Assembly: GCF_004801415.1 (NCBI RefSeq)
Contig: NZ_SSNX01000001.1
Location: 1,178,001 to 1,242,000, forward strand
Direction: 5' to 3'
DNA: 64,000 nucleotides
Source: Deinococcus sp. KSM4-11
Lineage (GTDB): Bacteria > Deinococcota > Deinococci > Deinococcales > Deinococcaceae
Below the pieces are notes generated by a model, which worked only from the letters and a program-made list of their open reading frames with translations, had not been told where the DNA came from and did not search any database. A program made the position numbers and the translations under genes. Below, one piece after another: positions 20,482-33,222 of the stretch (the first letter of the stretch is position 1; each line of letters starts with the position of its first letter).

Positions 20482-21807
20482 TCAGGGCGCGTCGGTCGGC
20501 CGGTACTCGAAGGTCGCGCCCAGCGTCTCGAGGTGACGGAAAAACAGCGGGTAACTCTTGCGGATGTGGTGCGCGCCGGTGATCGTGAGTGGGGCCTCGG
20601 CCCGCAGGCCCAGCAGGGTGAGCAGCATGATCATACGGTGGTCGCCATGCCCGTCCGCCGTGACTCCGCCCGCGATTCCCTGCGAACCCGTGACGCTCAG
20701 TGAATCTCCGGTCTCGGCAGCGCTCAGGCCCAGGCGCTCCAGTTCGCCGCGGGTGTCGCTGATGCGGTCGCACTCTTTCAGGCGCAGCGTGGACACGTTC
20801 TCCCAGGTCGTGGTGCCCGAGGCGCTGGCCGCCGCTGCCGTGAGCGCCTGCACCGCGTCGGTGAAGCCGTCCCCGTCGCGCGTGACCGCATGCAGGGGCT
20901 GGCCGCCCCGCACGATCAGGGTGTCGCCTTCCCGGCGGATGTCCGCGCCCATCTCCTGCAGGACGGCCACGGCCTCGCGCTCGCCCTGCAGGTCACGCTC
21001 GCGCAGGTTCGAGAGGCGCAATTCGCCGGGGATCATGGCGGCAGCGGCCAGCAGGGCGGCAGACCCCGGGTAGTCGCCAGGCACCAGCACCCGACCCGGC
21101 CGGTAGACCTGCCCGCCGGGGATGTCGATGCGGCTCAGATCCTCCCGCGCGGTCGTCCGGATCCCGAAGGCCGCCAGGGTATCCAGCGTCTGCCGAAGTG
21201 GCGCGTGACTCTTGATGGTTCCCGTCAGGCGCAGGTTCAGGCCCTCGGGCAGCAACGGGCCCAGGAACATCAGAGCCGAGGCGTACTGGCTGGACTTCTC
21301 GGCCGCGACCTCGACCACGCCGCCCCGCACCGGGCCGCTGATCTGGATGGGCAGCCTGCCCTCCCGGCTGTCGACCTTCGCGCCCAGGCGTTCCAGCGCG
21401 GCCAGCAGGTCGCCCTGCGGCCGCTTGCCCAGCGACTCCGCGTAGTCCGTGACGAAGGTCGTGCCGGTGGTCAGGGCGGCCACGCCCATCAGAAAGCGGG
21501 CCACAGCGCCCGCGTTGCCGGGATTTAAGGTCACGTCCGCGCGCGGGGAGGCGCCGAAGCCCCGGATCACGGCATCGTCGCCGACCAGCTCGACTCCGGC
21601 GCCCCAGTCTTCCAGACAGCGCAGCATGGCCTGCGCGTCCTCGCTGGTCGCCACGCCCACCACCCGCGTCTCTCCCTGCGCCAGGGCCGCCGCGAGCAGG
21701 TAGCGGGTCGTGTAGTTCTTGCTGGGCTGGGCCCGCAGTTCCCCACGCAATTCCTTGACGGGGTGAACGATCACGTCGAACCGTTCGGGCAGACCATCGG
21801 CACTCAT
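20482..21807 (-). CDS. aroA: 3-phosphoshikimate 1-carboxyvinyltransferase (EPSP synthase)
   Basis: It joins PEP and shikimate-3-phosphate in the shikimate pathway. The 441-residue protein has PSKNYTTRYLLAAALA near residue 28, which binds the substrate phosphate, then LNPGNAGAVARFL and GKRPQGDLLAALERLGA in the glyphosate/PEP region. The second lobe has LKECDRISDTRGELERLG and GDHRMIM. It supplies chorismate for the pheA and trp genes elsewhere in the window but is not linked to them. TAGCCT six bases before ATG 21807 indicates a leaderless transcript. Confidence 0.95.
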   Translation of the reverse strand: MSADGLPERFDVIVHPVKELRGELRAQPSKNYTTRYLLAAALAQGETRVVGVATSEDAQAMLRCLEDWGAGVELVGDDAVIRGFGASPRADVTLNPGNAGAVARFLMGVAALTTGTTFVTDYAESLGKRPQGDLLAALERLGAKVDSREGRLPIQISGPVRGGVVEVAAEKSSQYASALMFLGPLLPEGLNLRLTGTIKSHAPLRQTLDTLAAFGIRTTAREDLSRIDIPGGQVYRPGRVLVPGDYPGSAALLAAAAMIPGELRLSNLRERDLQGEREAVAVLQEMGADIRREGDTLIVRGGQPLHAVTRDGDGFTDAVQALTAAAASASGTTTWENVSTLRLKECDRISDTRGELERLGLSAAETGDSLSVTGSQGIAGGVTADGHGDHRMIMLLTLLGLRAEAPLTITGAHHIRKSYPLFFRHLETLGATFEYRPTDAP

Positions 21808-21813
21808 ACAGCG

Positions 21814-21819
21814 AGGCTA
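21814..21819 (-). promoter_or_regulatory. TANNNT -10 box for aroA
   Basis: On the minus strand TAGCCT ends six bases before the aroA ATG, the same hexamer and spacing as for the gene at 22079 on the other strand. No -35 consensus is seen 16-18 bases further up. Confidence 0.5.
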
Positions 21820-22066
21820 GCGTCTGCGGCGCGCGGCGCTCTGGTGCGGGCAAGACAGCGGCCATCCAGGCTCAGCGGAGTGCAGGGCCGCGCCACCCTG
21901 TAGGACTGCGGGAATCGTCCAAAGCGGCCCGTTTCCGGGTGGGGTGAGCCGCCCGATCTGATCCGCGTGCCAACCGCTCACCGGCTGTCGTATCCCCACC
22001 CACCAGCCGGGGTCAGTATCCAGCCTTTCCGAAGGCAGTTCACACGCGCCCTGGCCCTCCCTGGCC

Positions 22067-22072
22067 TAGCCT
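22067..22072 (+). promoter_or_regulatory. TANNNT -10 box for the hypothetical gene at 22079
   Basis: TAGCCT, six bases before ATG 22079, with no Shine-Dalgarno sequence. The 270 bases between here and aroA otherwise show no gene. Confidence 0.5.
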
Positions 22073-22078
22073 GGAACG

Positions 22079-22495
22079 ATGCCCACCTTCGCTCCTGGCC
22101 AGCGCTGGACGTACCACACCCGCCCCGGCGAGGAGACGTCCACCGTGCTGATCCTGGCGATGGAAACTGGCCCGGATGACGTGGCGGTGCACATCCGCCT
22201 CGACGGCCTGCGCCTGCGGAGTCCACACTTGGCGGGCGGCCTTCAGGAGGAACTGGCCCACTCGCCCGTCAGCGAGTCCGCCCTGCAGGCCTCGGTGATC
22301 GACCTGATCGAGGACGACGTGGTGCTGCCCGTGGATCAGGGTGGCCTGGAGCGCTGGCGGGACGCCTTCACGCGCGGAGAGGCCGGCGTCTTCACGCTGC
22401 CGGTCGCGGCCCTGGTGGACGCCGTCGAGCAGGCGATCAACACCACGCCCGACGCCGGCGGCCCCGCCCTGTTCCACAAGAGCAATCTGAAATAG
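22079..22495 (+). CDS. Conserved-looking hypothetical protein
   Basis: I do not recognise this 138-residue protein. It is soluble, without signal peptide or membrane segment. The N-terminus (PGQRWTYHTRPGEETSTVLIL) resembles the small beta-barrel start of uncharacterised Deinococcus proteins. The middle is acidic (VIDLIEDDVVLPVDQGG). The C-terminus has a helix LPVAALVDAVEQAI, and the product ends with HKSNLK. Support for being real comes from the -10 box at leaderless spacing, codon usage like the neighbours, and its isolated position between aroA and katA. Confidence 0.7.
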   Translation: MPTFAPGQRWTYHTRPGEETSTVLILAMETGPDDVAVHIRLDGLRLRSPHLAGGLQEELAHSPVSESALQASVIDLIEDDVVLPVDQGGLERWRDAFTRGEAGVFTLPVAALVDAVEQAINTTPDAGGPALFHKSNLK

Positions 22496-22585
22496 GGCCC
22501 GGACGGGCTGCGACACGCGCCCCGCTGCCGTCGGGTCGGTCGTCTCCCCCACGACACGATGGTCTAACACGCCAAGCAGCAATAA

Positions 22586-22605
22586 CCCCGCCGGTCAGGG
22601 CGGGG
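22586..22605 (-). terminator. Catalase gene terminator
   Basis: A seven-base G+C stem (22586-22592 with 22599-22605) with a six-base loop lies 18 bases past the katA stop codon. The minus strand continues TTATTG, a short U-rich tail. Confidence 0.7.
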
Positions 22606-22623
22606 TCGGGAATGGGGGGAGGG

Positions 22624-24228
22624 TCAGTCGTCGGTGCCGACGGCCTGGGGCTGCGGCCTCAGGGTTCCGCCAGCCGCGTACGTGTGCTCCTCGACCAGCA
22701 CGGTTTTCAGTTCCGGCTTGGATTCGGCCTTCATCGTGGCTATCGCGTCGCGCACGCCCTGGCCGAGGTTCGGATCGACCTTGTCGAGGTGGCCCAGGTA
22801 GCGATCCTGGATGAACGCCGGCGTGGCGCCCAGATGCCGGGCATAGTTGCCATACACGCGCTTCTGCTCGTCCGGTTTCATGAGGCGGAACAGGGCGCCG
22901 GGCTGCGCGAAGTAGTCCTCGTCCGTCTCGGGCCAGCCGTAACGGTCCGCAGCGCCGGTCAGTTTGCGGGGCGGTTCCTGCACCGCCTCGCCGGACGCGA
23001 CCGGGCCGCCGAAGGAGTTCGGCTCGTACACCGGGGCATCCCCGAAGTTGCCGTCGAACCGCAGGTGGCCGTCCCGGTGGTAGGTGTGGACGGGCGCGAC
23101 GGCCTTGTTCACGGGCAGTTCGGCGTAGTTGATGCCGATCCGGTAGCGGTGGGCATCGGCGTAGCTCATCAGGCGGCCCTGGAGCATCTTGTCGGGGCTG
23201 GCGCCGAAGCCGCGCGGCATGTTGTTCGGCTCGAAGGCGGCCTGCTCGATCTGGGCGAAGTAGTTTGTCGGGTTCTCGTTCAGCTCGAACTCCCCGACCT
23301 CCATCAGCGGGTAGTCCGCGTGCGGCCAGACCTTCGTGAGATCGAAGGGGTTGATGTGGTAGGTGTCGGCCTCGGCCTCCGGCATGACCTGGAGGCTGAC
23401 CTTCCACTTCGGGAAGTCGCCGCGCTCAATGGCGTCGTGCAGATCCTGGAAGGCGAAGTCTGGGTTCTTCCCGGCGATCTCGGTCGCTTCCTCTTCCGTC
23501 AGGTTCTGCACGCCCTGCTGGGTGTGGAAGTGCCACTTCACGTAGACGCGTTCGCCCTTGGCGTTCCACAGGCTGTACGTGTGGCTGGAGTAGCCGTTCA
23601 TGAACCGGTAGCCGCGCGGAATCCCGCGATCACCGAAGATGTACAGCGTCTGGTGCAGCGTCTCGGGGCGTAGGCCCCAGAAGTCGAACATCATCGTCTC
23701 GCTGCGGCGGCCCGTGGCCGGGTGGCGTTTCTGGCTGTGGATGAAATCCTGGAACTTGACGGGATCGCGGACGAAGAACACCGGGGTGTTGTTGCCGACC
23801 AGATCCCAGTTGCCGTCCTCGGTGTACATCTTCAAGGCGAAGCCGCGCGGGTCACGCACGGTATCCGCGAAGCCCTTCTCACCGGCCACGGTGGAGAAGC
23901 GCGCCAGCATGCGGCACTCGGTGCCCTCCTTCTGGAACAGATGCGCGATGGTCAGTTCGGGAATGGCGCGGGTGACGCGGAACGTGCCGAAGGCGCCGCT
24001 GCCCTTGGCATGCACGACCCGTTCGGGGACGCGCTCACGGTTGAAGTGCGCCATGCGCTCGAGCAGGTGGTGATCCTGCAACAGCACCGGTCCGCGCGGC
24101 CCGGCAGTTATGGAGTTCTCGTTGCTGGCGACCGGGTCGCCCTGCGCGTTGGTGAGCGCCGTGGTGCTCTTCTTCGGAGTTTGCAGGTCAGTCGGTTCGC
24201 TGGGTTTGAAGGTCTTGTCGTCGCTCAT
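22624..24228 (-). CDS. katA: Monofunctional heme catalase
   Basis: It breaks down hydrogen peroxide in the cytoplasm. The 534-residue protein is of the small-subunit catalase size. The catalytic His is in RVVHAKGSGAFG, the distal Asn in VGNNTPVFF, and the proximal heme Tyr in RLMSYADAHRYR near residue 350. NADPH-binding and C-terminal helical parts follow. ATG 24228 is preceded by AGGAG five bases away; the in-frame extension to 24261 is not needed. Likely a major peroxide defence, but regulation is not evident beyond a repeat pair upstream. Confidence 0.95.
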   Translation of the reverse strand: MSDDKTFKPSEPTDLQTPKKSTTALTNAQGDPVASNENSITAGPRGPVLLQDHHLLERMAHFNRERVPERVVHAKGSGAFGTFRVTRAIPELTIAHLFQKEGTECRMLARFSTVAGEKGFADTVRDPRGFALKMYTEDGNWDLVGNNTPVFFVRDPVKFQDFIHSQKRHPATGRRSETMMFDFWGLRPETLHQTLYIFGDRGIPRGYRFMNGYSSHTYSLWNAKGERVYVKWHFHTQQGVQNLTEEEATEIAGKNPDFAFQDLHDAIERGDFPKWKVSLQVMPEAEADTYHINPFDLTKVWPHADYPLMEVGEFELNENPTNYFAQIEQAAFEPNNMPRGFGASPDKMLQGRLMSYADAHRYRIGINYAELPVNKAVAPVHTYHRDGHLRFDGNFGDAPVYEPNSFGGPVASGEAVQEPPRKLTGAADRYGWPETDEDYFAQPGALFRLMKPDEQKRVYGNYARHLGATPAFIQDRYLGHLDKVDPNLGQGVRDAIATMKAESKPELKTVLVEEHTYAAGGTLRPQPQAVGTDD

Positions 24229-24286
24229 GGCTACTCCTGGCACTCGGGAAACGGCGGCCAATCCGGGTCGGATCGACTCGACCTCA

Positions 24287-24318
24287 ATCCTAAACAGGAA
24301 ACGTTCTCAACAGGATGA
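24287..24318 (-). promoter_or_regulatory. Candidate katA promoter and direct-repeat site
   Basis: TAGGAT (minus strand, 24292-24287) is a possible -10. Just upstream, AACAGGA occurs twice in the plus orientation (about 24293-24299 and 24309-24315), 16 bases apart, which suits a regulator contacting adjacent helical turns. This is a visual call. Confidence 0.3.
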
Positions 24319-24341
24319 ACCGCATCTCAAGACACGCTGGG

Positions 24342-24707
24342 TCAGCGGCTCAGCTTGAACGCCCGCCCACCCTCGTACATCAGGTGCACGCTCACCGCGC
24401 CAGCCAGCACTTTGACCTCACAACTCGTCACGCCAGGTGGCAACGCTCCCGGCTTCACCTGCCCACACCCCACCGAGTACGACGCGTTTGGCGACGGGTT
24501 GCCCGCCAGGACGGCCTCACGCACGCTGCGGGCGTAGTCCCGCGCTCCCCGCCCCTGCCATGCCAGCACGGCCACCATCATCCCGATTCCGGTCACGAAG
24601 GCCAGCAGGATCAGCCAGAACGTCCGGGCCGTGCGCCGCCTCATCTCCGGCGTGACCTCGCGCTGCGGCAGGGCGTTCAGGGGGTTGGATGGAGGACGGC
24701 TGGCCAT
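24342..24707 (-). CDS. Single-pass membrane protein of unknown function
   Basis: This 121-residue product is not recognised. Residues 1-27 are polar and basic. A single hydrophobic helix follows (TFWLILLAFVTGIGMMVAVLAW, about 28-50). The 70-residue C-terminal part has two Cys (VGCGQVKPG and VTSCEVKVL) and is probably outside the membrane, with a disulfide possible. A TAGGCT box lies six bases before ATG 24707. The gene is divergent from the carboxynorspermidine synthase gene, whose own -10 box is only about 40 bases away. Confidence 0.65.
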   Translation of the reverse strand: MASRPPSNPLNALPQREVTPEMRRRTARTFWLILLAFVTGIGMMVAVLAWQGRGARDYARSVREAVLAGNPSPNASYSVGCGQVKPGALPPGVTSCEVKVLAGAVSVHLMYEGGRAFKLSR

Positions 24708-24713
24708 TTCCCG

Positions 24714-24719
24714 AGCCTA
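24714..24719 (-). promoter_or_regulatory. TANNNT -10 box for the single-pass membrane protein gene
   Basis: TAGGCT on the minus strand, six bases before ATG 24707, in a 54-base divergent gap shared with the gene at 24762. Confidence 0.45.
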
Positions 24720-24748
24720 CCCTGACGTGCCCCGGGCTGCCAGGACAG

Positions 24749-24754
24749 TAAACT
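24749..24754 (+). promoter_or_regulatory. TANNNT -10 box for the carboxynorspermidine synthase gene
   Basis: TAAACT seven bases before ATG 24762, without a Shine-Dalgarno sequence. Confidence 0.5.
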
Positions 24755-24761
24755 GCCCCGC

Positions 24762-25979
<1,218 letters not shown>

Positions 25980-25992
25980 GTCCTCAGGCCTC

Positions 25993-26021
25993 GGGCCGGT
26001 TGCCGCCGTGGCGACCGGCCC
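25993..26021. terminator. Bidirectional terminator hairpin
   Basis: A 12-base stem with one G-U pair (25993-26004 with 26010-26021) and a five-base loop lies between the convergent synthase and acetyltransferase genes. The plus strand continues ATTCATTCC. Confidence 0.7.
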
Positions 26022-26042
26022 CATTCATTCCCTGAATTGCCC

Positions 26043-26738
26043 TCAACGGACGGTGTCCGTGATGTACAGCACCGGCTTGCACTCGTCCACGCCGGTCAAT
26101 TCGATGTCACTGCGCCGATTCGCTGCCCAGGCATCCCGCGTGAGGCGCCAGCGCTTCAACACAGCCGCCTCACCGCGACGCGTCGCCCAATCCGAGCCGT
26201 CGGGCTGGTATCCCATAACCTCCGACACCCGGTTCGACGCCACATTGTCGAAGAACGCCTCACTGGTCGCCTCCGACGCCCCGAAGCCTTCAAAGGCCAG
26301 GTGCAGGATGGCGGCCCTCATCTCGCGCCCCAGGCCCCGATGCCGGACACCCGGCGCCAGCCAGGAGAAGGTGCTCACCGTACGAAATGAATCGAACTCT
26401 CGGCCCAGCAGATCCTGCATGCCGACGGCCTGCCCCTCCACCATGACCGCGAAATACAGCCGCCACGAATCCGGGCGCACCGTCCCACGACCGCGCCAGA
26501 TGGCCTGAAGCCACCTGCGTTCCCGCCCAGGATTGTCGTCGTACAGCGACATGGGATCGTCGAACGGGAAAGGGGGCGACCCGGCCACGCCCGCACGAAC
26601 CACGGGAAGCAACTGGGTCAGCAGATCATCGGTGGCGCCGTGCAGCTCCAGCAGGGGCGTGCTGATCTTGAGGTTCAGCGGCGGGTAGAGGTCGGCAGCC
26701 ATGGCCACAGGAGGGCACAGATCGGCGGGCGACGCCAT
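26043..26738 (-). CDS. GNAT family N-acetyltransferase
   Basis: The 231-residue protein has the GNAT core. AVMVEGQAVGMQDLLG is beta strand 4, and WLAPGVRHRGLGREMRAAILHLAF carries the acetyl-CoA pyrophosphate loop (R-x-x-G-x-G). FDNVASNRVSEVMGYQ is the C-terminal alpha4-beta7 region as in RimJ/RimL-like enzymes. Substrate unknown. Start 26738 is the first ATG; an internal ATG at 26702 is possible, and neither has a clear ribosome site. Confidence 0.8.
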   Translation of the reverse strand: MASPADLCPPVAMAADLYPPLNLKISTPLLELHGATDDLLTQLLPVVRAGVAGSPPFPFDDPMSLYDDNPGRERRWLQAIWRGRGTVRPDSWRLYFAVMVEGQAVGMQDLLGREFDSFRTVSTFSWLAPGVRHRGLGREMRAAILHLAFEGFGASEATSEAFFDNVASNRVSEVMGYQPDGSDWATRRGEAAVLKRWRLTRDAWAANRRSDIELTGVDECKPVLYITDTVR

Positions 26739-26776
26739 GCGCGAAACAGCTTAAGGAAGGCCGCTGTCCCGGGCGG

Positions 26777-28471
26777 TCACTCCAGCCCATCCAGTCGCTT
26801 CCACCCGGTGCGAAGGCTGAGCCACGTTCCACACACGGTTGCCAGCCCCAAGCCGATCAGGCCGAGTACCCCTTCCAGGGTGCCCAGCGAGCTCAGCCCC
26901 GGGTACAGGTCGGGGCGCAGGACACTGCCGGCGGCGGGTTTCGCCAGCAACAGCAGGCACAGCACCGAGTACGCGAGGCTGAGGCCCATGAAGGCGAGGC
27001 CGCCGGCACTGACGCCGATCTCGGCGGGATTGTCGGCGTCGAACTTGGGGGCGGCGGCACCCAGGCCGACGCCCAGGGCGGTGATGACGAAGGCACTGCT
27101 GAGGCTGACGAGCACGCTCAGGAGCAGCAGCGTGGGGCCGAGGCCCATGGATTTCGCGCTGGCGATTCCCATGACGAGGCCGACGGTCAGAGTGACTGGC
27201 AACACGCCCAGGAACTTGCTCAGGACGATCTGCCGGGGGTCGATCGGCGCCGTTCGCAGCAGCCAGTACGCCCTGGCCTCGGTGGACACGGCGGGGAACG
27301 CGAGCCGAACGGCGATGCCCGAGATGATGAAGCCCTGGAACGCGAGCTGGATGTACCCGAGAATGCCCCGGAACTGCGGGATGGGGATGGGCACGGCCTT
27401 CACGCTGACGAGGTACACGCCGGCCAGCGCGGCGACGACGAGCAGCTGGCTCCACTGGGTGGGGTCGCGCAGGGTGACGCGCAGATCCTTGCTGGCGAGG
27501 CTGCCGCCGGGGCCGAGGCGGGTGAGCAGACGTTCCGCACCCTGTGCCCGCTTCGGCGTGGGATCGAGTTTCGGCGTGCTGGAGTCGAGCGCCCGCGCCC
27601 AGCCCTCCTGATAGGCCTTGGTTGCAAGGAGGGTGGCGGCCAGCAGCAGTCCGATGGTCAGCACAAGCAGCGGAACCAGCGGGGCGGCGAGATGCCCGTG
27701 CGCGGCCTGCCAGATGCCCTGGGCGGCCCACGACGGCGGCAGGAAGGGGCTCGACGGCCCGGCAAACGACTTCAGGAGTTCCTGGAAGCGTGTCGGATCC
27801 TGCATCTTCTGCACCAGAATCTCGGGGCGCAGGGCGCGGATGGCATACACCAGGCCGGCGCTGAGGAGCACGCCCAGCGCGGTGCTGACCTCACGGACAC
27901 GGCCGACCGGGGCCACGCGCATGAGGCCCACGGCGAGCAGCGCCCCCAGACCGACCGGGGCGGCGAAGGTCAGGAGGTCTGCGAGGATCATGACCACGTA
28001 GGCCCAGGCGGGCGCGTGGAAATACACCGCCACGGTGAGCAGCAGCGGGATGGTCAGGAAGACCGGCACCAATGCGGCGTTCAGGAAGGTCTCGCTGACC
28101 TTCAGGGCGAACACGCGCCACGTGGGCAGCGGCTGGGTGAGCAGGAAGTTCAGATCGTCGCTGAGGTACAGCGTGCTGATGGCGGCGGTGGTGGCGCTGA
28201 AGGTCACTCCGCTGCCCAGGGTGATCAGGCCGATCTCCAGCACGCGGGCGAACACGCTCAGACCGATGTCGCCGAAGGTGCCGAGGAAGGTCAGGGCGCG
28301 CCACACACCGTAGACCTCCGCCCACACGAGCAGAACGCCCAGCAGGATCAGGAAGGCCAGGCCGGGTCTGGACGCCCCTTCCAGGGTGTGCCGCAGAGCG
28401 GTGGCCTTCAGGGTCAGCAGGCTGGCCGGCCGGAAGCGGCGGGCGGTGGTGGGCACGGGCGTGGTGATCAT
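26777..28471 (-). CDS. ABC exporter permease (large, two-half form)
   Basis: The 564-residue membrane protein has about twelve hydrophobic segments in two halves, joined by a cytoplasmic stretch near residues 295-330. It resembles putative ABC exporter permeases such as those of Firmicutes and Deinococci. Its ATG overlaps the stop of the ATPase gene (ATGA), so the two form one exporter. The N-terminal arginine-rich TTARRFRPASLLTLKATALRHT stretch before the first helix is typical. Substrate unknown. Confidence 0.82.
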   Translation of the reverse strand: MITTPVPTTARRFRPASLLTLKATALRHTLEGASRPGLAFLILLGVLLVWAEVYGVWRALTFLGTFGDIGLSVFARVLEIGLITLGSGVTFSATTAAISTLYLSDDLNFLLTQPLPTWRVFALKVSETFLNAALVPVFLTIPLLLTVAVYFHAPAWAYVVMILADLLTFAAPVGLGALLAVGLMRVAPVGRVREVSTALGVLLSAGLVYAIRALRPEILVQKMQDPTRFQELLKSFAGPSSPFLPPSWAAQGIWQAAHGHLAAPLVPLLVLTIGLLLAATLLATKAYQEGWARALDSSTPKLDPTPKRAQGAERLLTRLGPGGSLASKDLRVTLRDPTQWSQLLVVAALAGVYLVSVKAVPIPIPQFRGILGYIQLAFQGFIISGIAVRLAFPAVSTEARAYWLLRTAPIDPRQIVLSKFLGVLPVTLTVGLVMGIASAKSMGLGPTLLLLSVLVSLSSAFVITALGVGLGAAAPKFDADNPAEIGVSAGGLAFMGLSLAYSVLCLLLLAKPAAGSVLRPDLYPGLSSLGTLEGVLGLIGLGLATVCGTWLSLRTGWKRLDGLE

Positions 28472-29244
28472 GCGGGCGGCGTGGCCTCGCGGCGGCGGGC
28501 TTCCTCCTCCTGCTCCTCCTCGATCAGGCGGAAGAAGATGCGCTCCAGGCTGTCGCCGTCCACGCCGCCCGCTTCAGTGCCGGTGCGGGCCCGCAGGTCG
28601 TCCATGGTGCCCTCGCCGAGCACCTTGCCCCGGTCGAGCACCACGATCCGGTCGCACACGGCCTCCGCGAGCGGCAGGGAGTGCGTGGTCAGCAGCACCG
28701 TGCGGCCGCGGTCGGCGTGCGCGCGGAACAGTTCCCGCACCTGCCGCGCGGCGTGCGGGTCGAGGCCCACCATGGGTTCGTCCACGATCAGCACCGGCGG
28801 GTCTGGCAACAGCGCGGCGATAATGGCGACCTTCTGCCGCATCCCGTGCGAGTACGTTTCGATCAGTTCGTTGCCGAAGTCGGTGAGGCGGAAGAAGTCC
28901 AGCCAGCGGTCGATTTCCGGGTCGGCCGCGTCCACCCGGTACAGCTGGGCGACGAAGCGCAGCAGTTCCCGCGCGGTCAGCTTGCCGTACAGGTAGGGGC
29001 GATCCGGGATGTACCCGAAGGCCGCCTTGGCCTCCACCGGCTCCTTCCACACGTCGTAGTCCTGCACGCGCACCGTGCCGCTGCTCGGGCGGGTCAGGCC
29101 GACCAGGGCGCGGATGGTGGTGGTCTTCCCCGCCCCGTTGCTGCCCAGCAGCCCGAAGACCGCGCCGGGCTGCACGGTGAAGCTCAGGTCGCTGACGGCC
29201 TCGTGCCGGCCGTAGCGTTTGGTGTAGTGGCTGACCTCGATCAC
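28468..29244 (-). CDS. ABC transporter ATP-binding protein
   Basis: The 258-residue nucleotide-binding protein has Walker A GSNGAGKTTT near residues 34-43, the signature as YSHGMRQKV, Walker B LIVDEPMVGLDP and the switch His in TTHSL. The C-terminal tail is Glu/Arg-rich. It starts with GTG 29244, six bases after TAAGCT, so it heads a leaderless two-gene transcript with the permease. It is unlike the exporter at 227-1901, which has a small single-domain permease. Confidence 0.9.
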   Translation of the reverse strand: MIEVSHYTKRYGRHEAVSDLSFTVQPGAVFGLLGSNGAGKTTTIRALVGLTRPSSGTVRVQDYDVWKEPVEAKAAFGYIPDRPYLYGKLTARELLRFVAQLYRVDAADPEIDRWLDFFRLTDFGNELIETYSHGMRQKVAIIAALLPDPPVLIVDEPMVGLDPHAARQVRELFRAHADRGRTVLLTTHSLPLAEAVCDRIVVLDRGKVLGEGTMDDLRARTGTEAGGVDGDSLERIFFRLIEEEQEEEARRREATPPA

Positions 29245-29250
29245 CCGTTC

Positions 29251-29256
29251 AGCTTA
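29251..29256 (-). promoter_or_regulatory. TANNNT -10 box for the second ABC exporter
   Basis: TAAGCT on the minus strand, six bases before GTG 29244. It supports the GTG start and separates the exporter from the DUF402 gene. Confidence 0.5.
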
Positions 29257-29307
29257 GGCCCGCGCGTCTGACCGGCGCGTCACGCGCCCGGACGCCCCGG
29301 GCGGCGG

Positions 29308-29847
29308 TCAGCAGGCCGCGATGGGCTGGCCCGACCAGTCGAGCGTGAGGTGCTGGGCCTGCTGCCATTCCTGGAGCGAGTAGTGCGCGCGGGCCAGGCT
29401 GGCGAGGGTGTGGTGGGCCACCGCCACCGCCCGGTGCATCTCCCGTTCCGAGATGAAATTCGCTTCCCGCGCGGCGAGCAGTTCGTCCGTATCGACAATT
29501 TCGGCCATCAGGCCGTCGTGCAGGACGATGTCGAGGTACAGGTCGCGCACCGTCCACACATCCCCGTCACGGGTGATCTGCGCCACGTCCAGGTAGTAGT
29601 CGTGCTCGCGCCGGCCATGAAAGTGGTAGCGGCAGACCACCAGGTGCTGGAGGGGCAGCAGGTGCGCCTGCCACTGCCGGATGCGCGGGTGCGCCACGAA
29701 GTCGCGGTCGACGTACAGGCCGACGGGCGTTTCACGGTAGGCACGGACGGGACGGATGCCGGTGTTGGTGTGGTGCTGGAGGGCCTGGACGTCATGCCGC
29801 TCTTCCTTGATCGGATGCGCGGTCTCGGAAAGCGCCGACGTCTGCAT
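29308..29847 (-). CDS. DUF402 domain protein (nucleoside di/triphosphatase-like fold)
   Basis: The 179-residue protein matches the DUF402 pattern: TPVGLYVDRDF, then RYHFHGRREHDYYLDVAQI, then TVRDLYLDIVLHDGLMAEIVDTDELLAA. The conserved Asp residues (YLDV, YLDIVL, VDTDEL) form the metal site in characterised relatives such as the Staphylococcus nucleoside phosphatase. Whether this one acts on nucleotides is unknown. TAGGCT lies five bases before ATG 29847. Confidence 0.78.
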   Translation of the reverse strand: MQTSALSETAHPIKEERHDVQALQHHTNTGIRPVRAYRETPVGLYVDRDFVAHPRIRQWQAHLLPLQHLVVCRYHFHGRREHDYYLDVAQITRDGDVWTVRDLYLDIVLHDGLMAEIVDTDELLAAREANFISEREMHRAVAVAHHTLASLARAHYSLQEWQQAQHLTLDWSGQPIAAC

Positions 29848-30011
29848 ACGCCAGCCTACCCGAGACCGCCTGACAGGTTCATGAACTGGCTAGCCGCTGA
29901 ACGCCTGCAGGTCAGGCCTGGGCAGACGGGCGGGCTGACGGGCAATGCGACCACGTCGAAGAAACGATCCGGAGGCCCCGGCACCTTCATGGTTTGCCCA
30001 TGAACACAGGG

Positions 30012-32585
<2,574 letters not shown>

Positions 32586-32680
32586 AACGCGCCAGTGTAG
32601 CGGGTCAGGGGATGGGTGGTGGGCGACGCGCCCCACACTTGCCCCTCAGGTGGTCGGTGCGGGGCGCGCGGTGTGGCCGG

Positions 32681-33175
32681 TCAGCCGCTGACGCCGCTGT
32701 GTTCCGCGCTGCTGCCGACGGCCGGAGCCGTCCACTGCGTGGGCGTGTGACCGGCGCGCACCAGCAGGACGGGAACCGGCGCGGCGTGCACGACTGCCTC
32801 GGCCACCGAGCCGATGAGCACGCGGCCCAGGCCGCTGCGGCCGTGGGTGGACATCACGATCAGGTCAGCCCGTTCGGCCGCGACCGCCTTGAGGATCATC
32901 TGCGCCACACTCTGGCCCTTCGCGGCGTCGATCCGCACGCGGGCGCCGGGAACGCGGCGGGTGAGGTCGGCACGCACGGCGTCCGCCTCGGCGGCGAGGG
33001 CAGCGGGATCGGAGACGGGGGCGTAGGCGAATTCGCCCGCGAGGGCCAGGACGGGATCCACCTGCACGTACAGCGTGACGAGTTCGGCGTGCAGGGCGTC
33101 CGCGAGCGGCCGGGCGTGGTCGAGGGCAAGGTGGCCGAGATCGCTGCTGTCGGTGGTGACCAGAATGCGTGTCAT
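32681..33175 (-). CDS. Universal stress protein (UspA family)
   Basis: The 164-residue protein has the UspA fold. ILVTTDSSDLGHLALDHA is at the start, and the ATP-binding motif G-x2-G-x9-G-S appears as MSTHGRSGLGRVLIGSVAEAVV near residue 115. PVPVLLVRA closes the fold. ATP binding and a role in stress survival are inferred from the family. A GGGAGGA site precedes the ATG; the 16 bases up to the ATG are identical to those before the small repeat-protein gene (start 10624). Confidence 0.9.
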   Translation of the reverse strand: MTRILVTTDSSDLGHLALDHARPLADALHAELVTLYVQVDPVLALAGEFAYAPVSDPAALAAEADAVRADLTRRVPGARVRIDAAKGQSVAQMILKAVAAERADLIVMSTHGRSGLGRVLIGSVAEAVVHAAPVPVLLVRAGHTPTQWTAPAVGSSAEHSGVSG

Positions 33176-33222
33176 GGTGGTTCCTCCCGCCCTGAGCGTC
33201 CGCCCGCGCCATTACCGGAGGA

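Noticed and set aside
29848..30011. Possible small RNA or terminator after the U32 gene
   Set aside because: Only five-base stems are visible in this 164-base gap and no promoter can be seen, so no feature is called.
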